DNA of 8,084 bases, taken from NCBI GenBank assembly GCA_016744725.1, contig JADGDW010000186.1, forward strand, positions 1 to 8,084. Reading direction: 5' to 3'. Numbering within the stretch: the first letter of the stretch is position 1; each line of letters opens with the position of its first letter. Of the stretch, positions 6,688 to 8,084 are shown piece by piece. Source of the stretch: Candidatus Albibeggiatoa sp. nov. BB20. Lineage in GTDB: Bacteria > Pseudomonadota > Gammaproteobacteria > Beggiatoales > Beggiatoaceae. A model generated the notes under the pieces. The model saw nothing but the letters and a program-made list of their open reading frames with translations. It was not told the DNA's origin and ran no database searches. A program made the translations under genes and the position numbers.

Positions 6688-7149
6688 ATGAAAAATTATT
6701 ACCAGATATTAGGCATTAGCCCCAACACAGACCCATCAGAAATCAAGGCAGCAGCTCAAGCAAAAGCCAATGAAATTAATGAGGCTTTCCGTGTTTTAAA
6801 CGACCCTGAAAAACGTCAAGCTTATGATCTTAGCTTGTTACCTAAACAACCTGAAGCTGAACCACTCAAACCTGTGCCTAAACCTCAAATCGCGCAATCA
6901 ACAGCGACTCCGCCCAAATTTAAAGTATCAGGTGAAAGCCGTCGACGCTTTACTGATATGATAGGCTCGTGGAGTGAGTACTTGCGTATTGAAGCACCTA
7001 CTTCTCTACGAGATGTGGTTATTTTTATGTTGGCAGTGGTTTTTCTCCTGTATATGTTGGGACAGTTTTTGTTTCCGCCACCAATTAATCCACCCTCACA
7101 GCCATCATTATCATTAGGCACTTATTCTTCTACGGCGAGCAAAAATTAA
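6688..7149 (+). CDS. Membrane-anchored protein with a shortened, HPD-less J-domain
   Basis: A 153-residue protein. Residues 1-20 (MKNYYQILGISPNTDPSEIK) match helix I and the start of helix II of a DnaJ J-domain. Residues 26-47 (KANEINEAFRVLNDPEKRQA, then YD) match helix III to the end. The 20-30 residues normally between, with the basic face of helix II and the HPD tripeptide that stimulates DnaK ATPase, are absent without any frame break. A proline-rich linker follows (about 51-76), then a charged region (81-106), a single membrane helix (about 109-129, LRDVVIFMLAVVFLLYMLGQ) and a short Pro/Ser-rich tail. The basic stretch before the helix favours an N-terminal cytoplasmic domain. The ATG at 6688 has a weak ribosome site. 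The last 20 bp overlap the end of the convergent bioD remnant. It is likely a J-like protein that cannot activate DnaK, or a gene shortened by deletion. Confidence 0.8.
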   Translation: MKNYYQILGISPNTDPSEIKAAAQAKANEINEAFRVLNDPEKRQAYDLSLLPKQPEAEPLKPVPKPQIAQSTATPPKFKVSGESRRRFTDMIGSWSEYLRIEAPTSLRDVVIFMLAVVFLLYMLGQFLFPPPINPPSQPSLSLGTYSSTASKN

Positions 7150-7774
7150 AACAATCGCTGATATTGCTTAAATCTAATGTGGACTGAAATGGCATAACAC
7201 CCAGTAATGGAGCATGAATACGAGACTGTAATGTTTCTAGTGTTGTTGCCACCTCATAATCTGCTGTTAGCGTATTGGCGATCCAGCCTTTTAGCTCACA
7301 ACCATCTTGTTGAATCACTTCAGCCGTTAACAGAGCATGGTTTATACAACCTAAACGTAATCCCACCACTAAAATGACTTGAGCCTGCAAAGCTTTGACT
7401 AAATCCACCAAACTATGCTTATTATCAATCGGTACACGCCAGCCGCCGACCCCTTCCACAATGATAATATCGGCTTGTTTTTGTAATTGTTGATGGATTT
7501 GGATGATTTTATCTAGCTTAATTTGAACATTAGCTTGTTTTGCTGCTAAATGGGGTGCAATAGGGGGTTTGAACTGGTAGGGATTAACCCAATTATAAGG
7601 CAAATCTAAATCACAAGTTGATTGTAATAATAACGCATCTTCATTACGCAAACCATTTGCTGTGACTTCACATCCCGAGGCAATTGGCTTCATAACCACC
7701 ACTTTATAATTTTGTTGCTGTAGTGTTGTAATCAACGCGGCACTACACCATGTTTTGCCAATATAGATACAAGT
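7130..7774 (-). pseudogene. bioD: Dethiobiotin synthase BioD, 5'-damaged, probably non-functional
   Basis: BioD makes dethiobiotin from 7,8-diaminopelargonate, CO2 and ATP, the penultimate step of biotin synthesis. The open frame from 7774 leftwards reads TCIYIGKTWCSAALITTLQQ, then VVVMKPIASGC, NPYQFKPPIAPHLAA, VEGVGGWRVPI, LRLGCINHALLTAE and GWIANTL. These are the ordered BioD motifs, and the C-terminus is about full length. The P-loop should be GTDTxIGKT, but here only T…IGKT remains: the first G is replaced by a stop (TAA at 7777-7775) and D and T have become C and I. No ATG, GTG or TTG lies before IGKT; the first TTG is at 7735, past the ATP-binding lysine and threonine. So the gene has lost its start and about ten N-terminal residues by decay or deletion, unless the sequence is in error. 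Its end overlaps the J-like gene tail to tail. Confidence 0.82.
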
Positions 7775-7806
7775 TTAATTCTAATGGTTGCTACTATATG
7801 TGCTAG

Positions 7807-8084
7807 TTATGCATTCATGCTTCCAATTGCGACTCCACCTAATGCGATTCCACCTAAAGCAAGTGCACCAACACTTATACCACCGACACTTATCAATCCT
7901 ACACTTATTCCACCAATACTTACTAATCCCAAAGCAACATCACCAATTGCGATTACACCTTTAGCAACTCGATTTTGGTATCTTCCTCCAGTATTAATAT
8001 GAACAAGTGGAACTCCAAATATTTTCGCCTTACTTTTGAATTCATGTATTTTTAAACTATATGAGAACCCAATAGTCACTGGGT
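7807..8084 (-). CDS. Glycine-pentad repeat protein (5' end at or beyond the right edge)
   Basis: The frame is open from the right edge to the stop (TAA at 7809-7807). A GTG at 8079 could start a 90-residue protein, but the frame continues into the edge, so it may be longer. From there, residues 1-40 hold a basic stretch (KIHEFKSKAKIF) and GVPLVHINTGG. Residues 41-90 are ten exact five-residue units with glycine at 41, 46, 51, 56, 61, 66, 71, 76, 81 and 86 and mostly Ala/Ser then Ile/Leu/Val at the ends (such as GVIAI, GLVSI, GGISV). It resembles, from memory, uncharacterised bacterial proteins that pair an FGxPLxHI segment with a long Gly-pentad tract. The tract is hydrophobic enough to pass for membrane helices, but the strict pentad favours a coiled beta structure or a glycine-zipper membrane hairpin. 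Function unknown. The downstream neighbour is the broken bioD, 32 bp away. Confidence 0.7.
   Translation of the reverse strand, partial: PVTIGFSYSLKIHEFKSKAKIFGVPLVHINTGGRYQNRVAKGVIAIGDVALGLVSIGGISVGLISVGGISVGALALGGIALGGVAIGSMNA
7817..7966. repeat. Ten 15-bp tandem units encoding the glycine pentads
   Basis: On the plus strand, 15-bp units begin at 7817, 7832, 7847, 7862, 7877, 7892, 7907, 7922, 7937 and 7952. Examples are ATTCCACCTAAAGCA, ATACCACCGACACTT and ATTCCACCAATACTT. The units are diverged (roughly half the positions constant), so the array is old but clearly periodic. It codes for the pentads of the minus-strand gene. Confidence 0.85.

Noticed and set aside
7784..8002. A 72-codon plus-strand frame rich in Pro, Ile and Thr over the pentad repeats
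   Set aside because: It is the antisense shadow of the 15-bp repeat array. The minus-strand frame gives the coherent glycine pentads and resembles known proteins.

Overview
The window looks like an AT-rich gammaproteobacterial chromosome, possibly from the sulfur-oxidising Thiotrichales/Beggiatoaceae type. This rests on three things: a thiG and trmB pair on one strand, which resembles the thiS-thiG-trmB order of Pseudomonas and relatives; gammaproteobacterial-looking GlcE and TrmB proteins; and a small conserved YGKKQ-type membrane protein. The genus is an inference from gene content, not proven. No tRNA, rRNA, CRISPR array or intact mobile element is visible.

Left part (1-2002, minus strand): three tightly coupled genes read leftwards. 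They are a putative 2-oxoglutarate/Fe(II) oxygenase, a DegT/DnrJ/EryC1-type PLP aminotransferase, and the first 48 codons of a WbqC-family protein that runs off the left edge. Stop and start codons overlap at both junctions (TAGTG, then ATGA). This is the profile of an operon that makes or modifies a surface glycan or amino sugar. Next to it, 2003-2567 has no intact gene and holds the decayed 3' end of an IS5-like transposase.

Middle (2568-4897): a 68-residue three-helix membrane protein (+) converges on glcE (-), the FAD subunit of glycolate oxidase, which stands here without glcD or glcF. glcE is divergent from thiG (+), thiazole synthase, across a 156-bp intergenic region with a candidate thiG promoter.

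Right middle (4898-6461): thiG and trmB are on the same strand but separated by a 219-residue protein I do not recognise. Its start codon and the edge of its Shine-Dalgarno lie in the right arm of a perfect 10-bp inverted repeat. It is 2 bp from trmB (tRNA m7G46 methyltransferase), so the two are probably co-transcribed.

Right end (6462-8084): a membrane-anchored protein starts like a J-domain but lacks helix II and the HPD motif. It converges on, and overlaps by 20 bp, a 5'-damaged bioD (dethiobiotin synthase) that has no usable start and a broken GTDT part of its P-loop. Last is a protein, open to the right edge, made of ten exact five-residue glycine pentads that also show as a 15-bp DNA repeat. 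Decay of bioD, the transposase remnant and the shortened J-domain point to local gene erosion.
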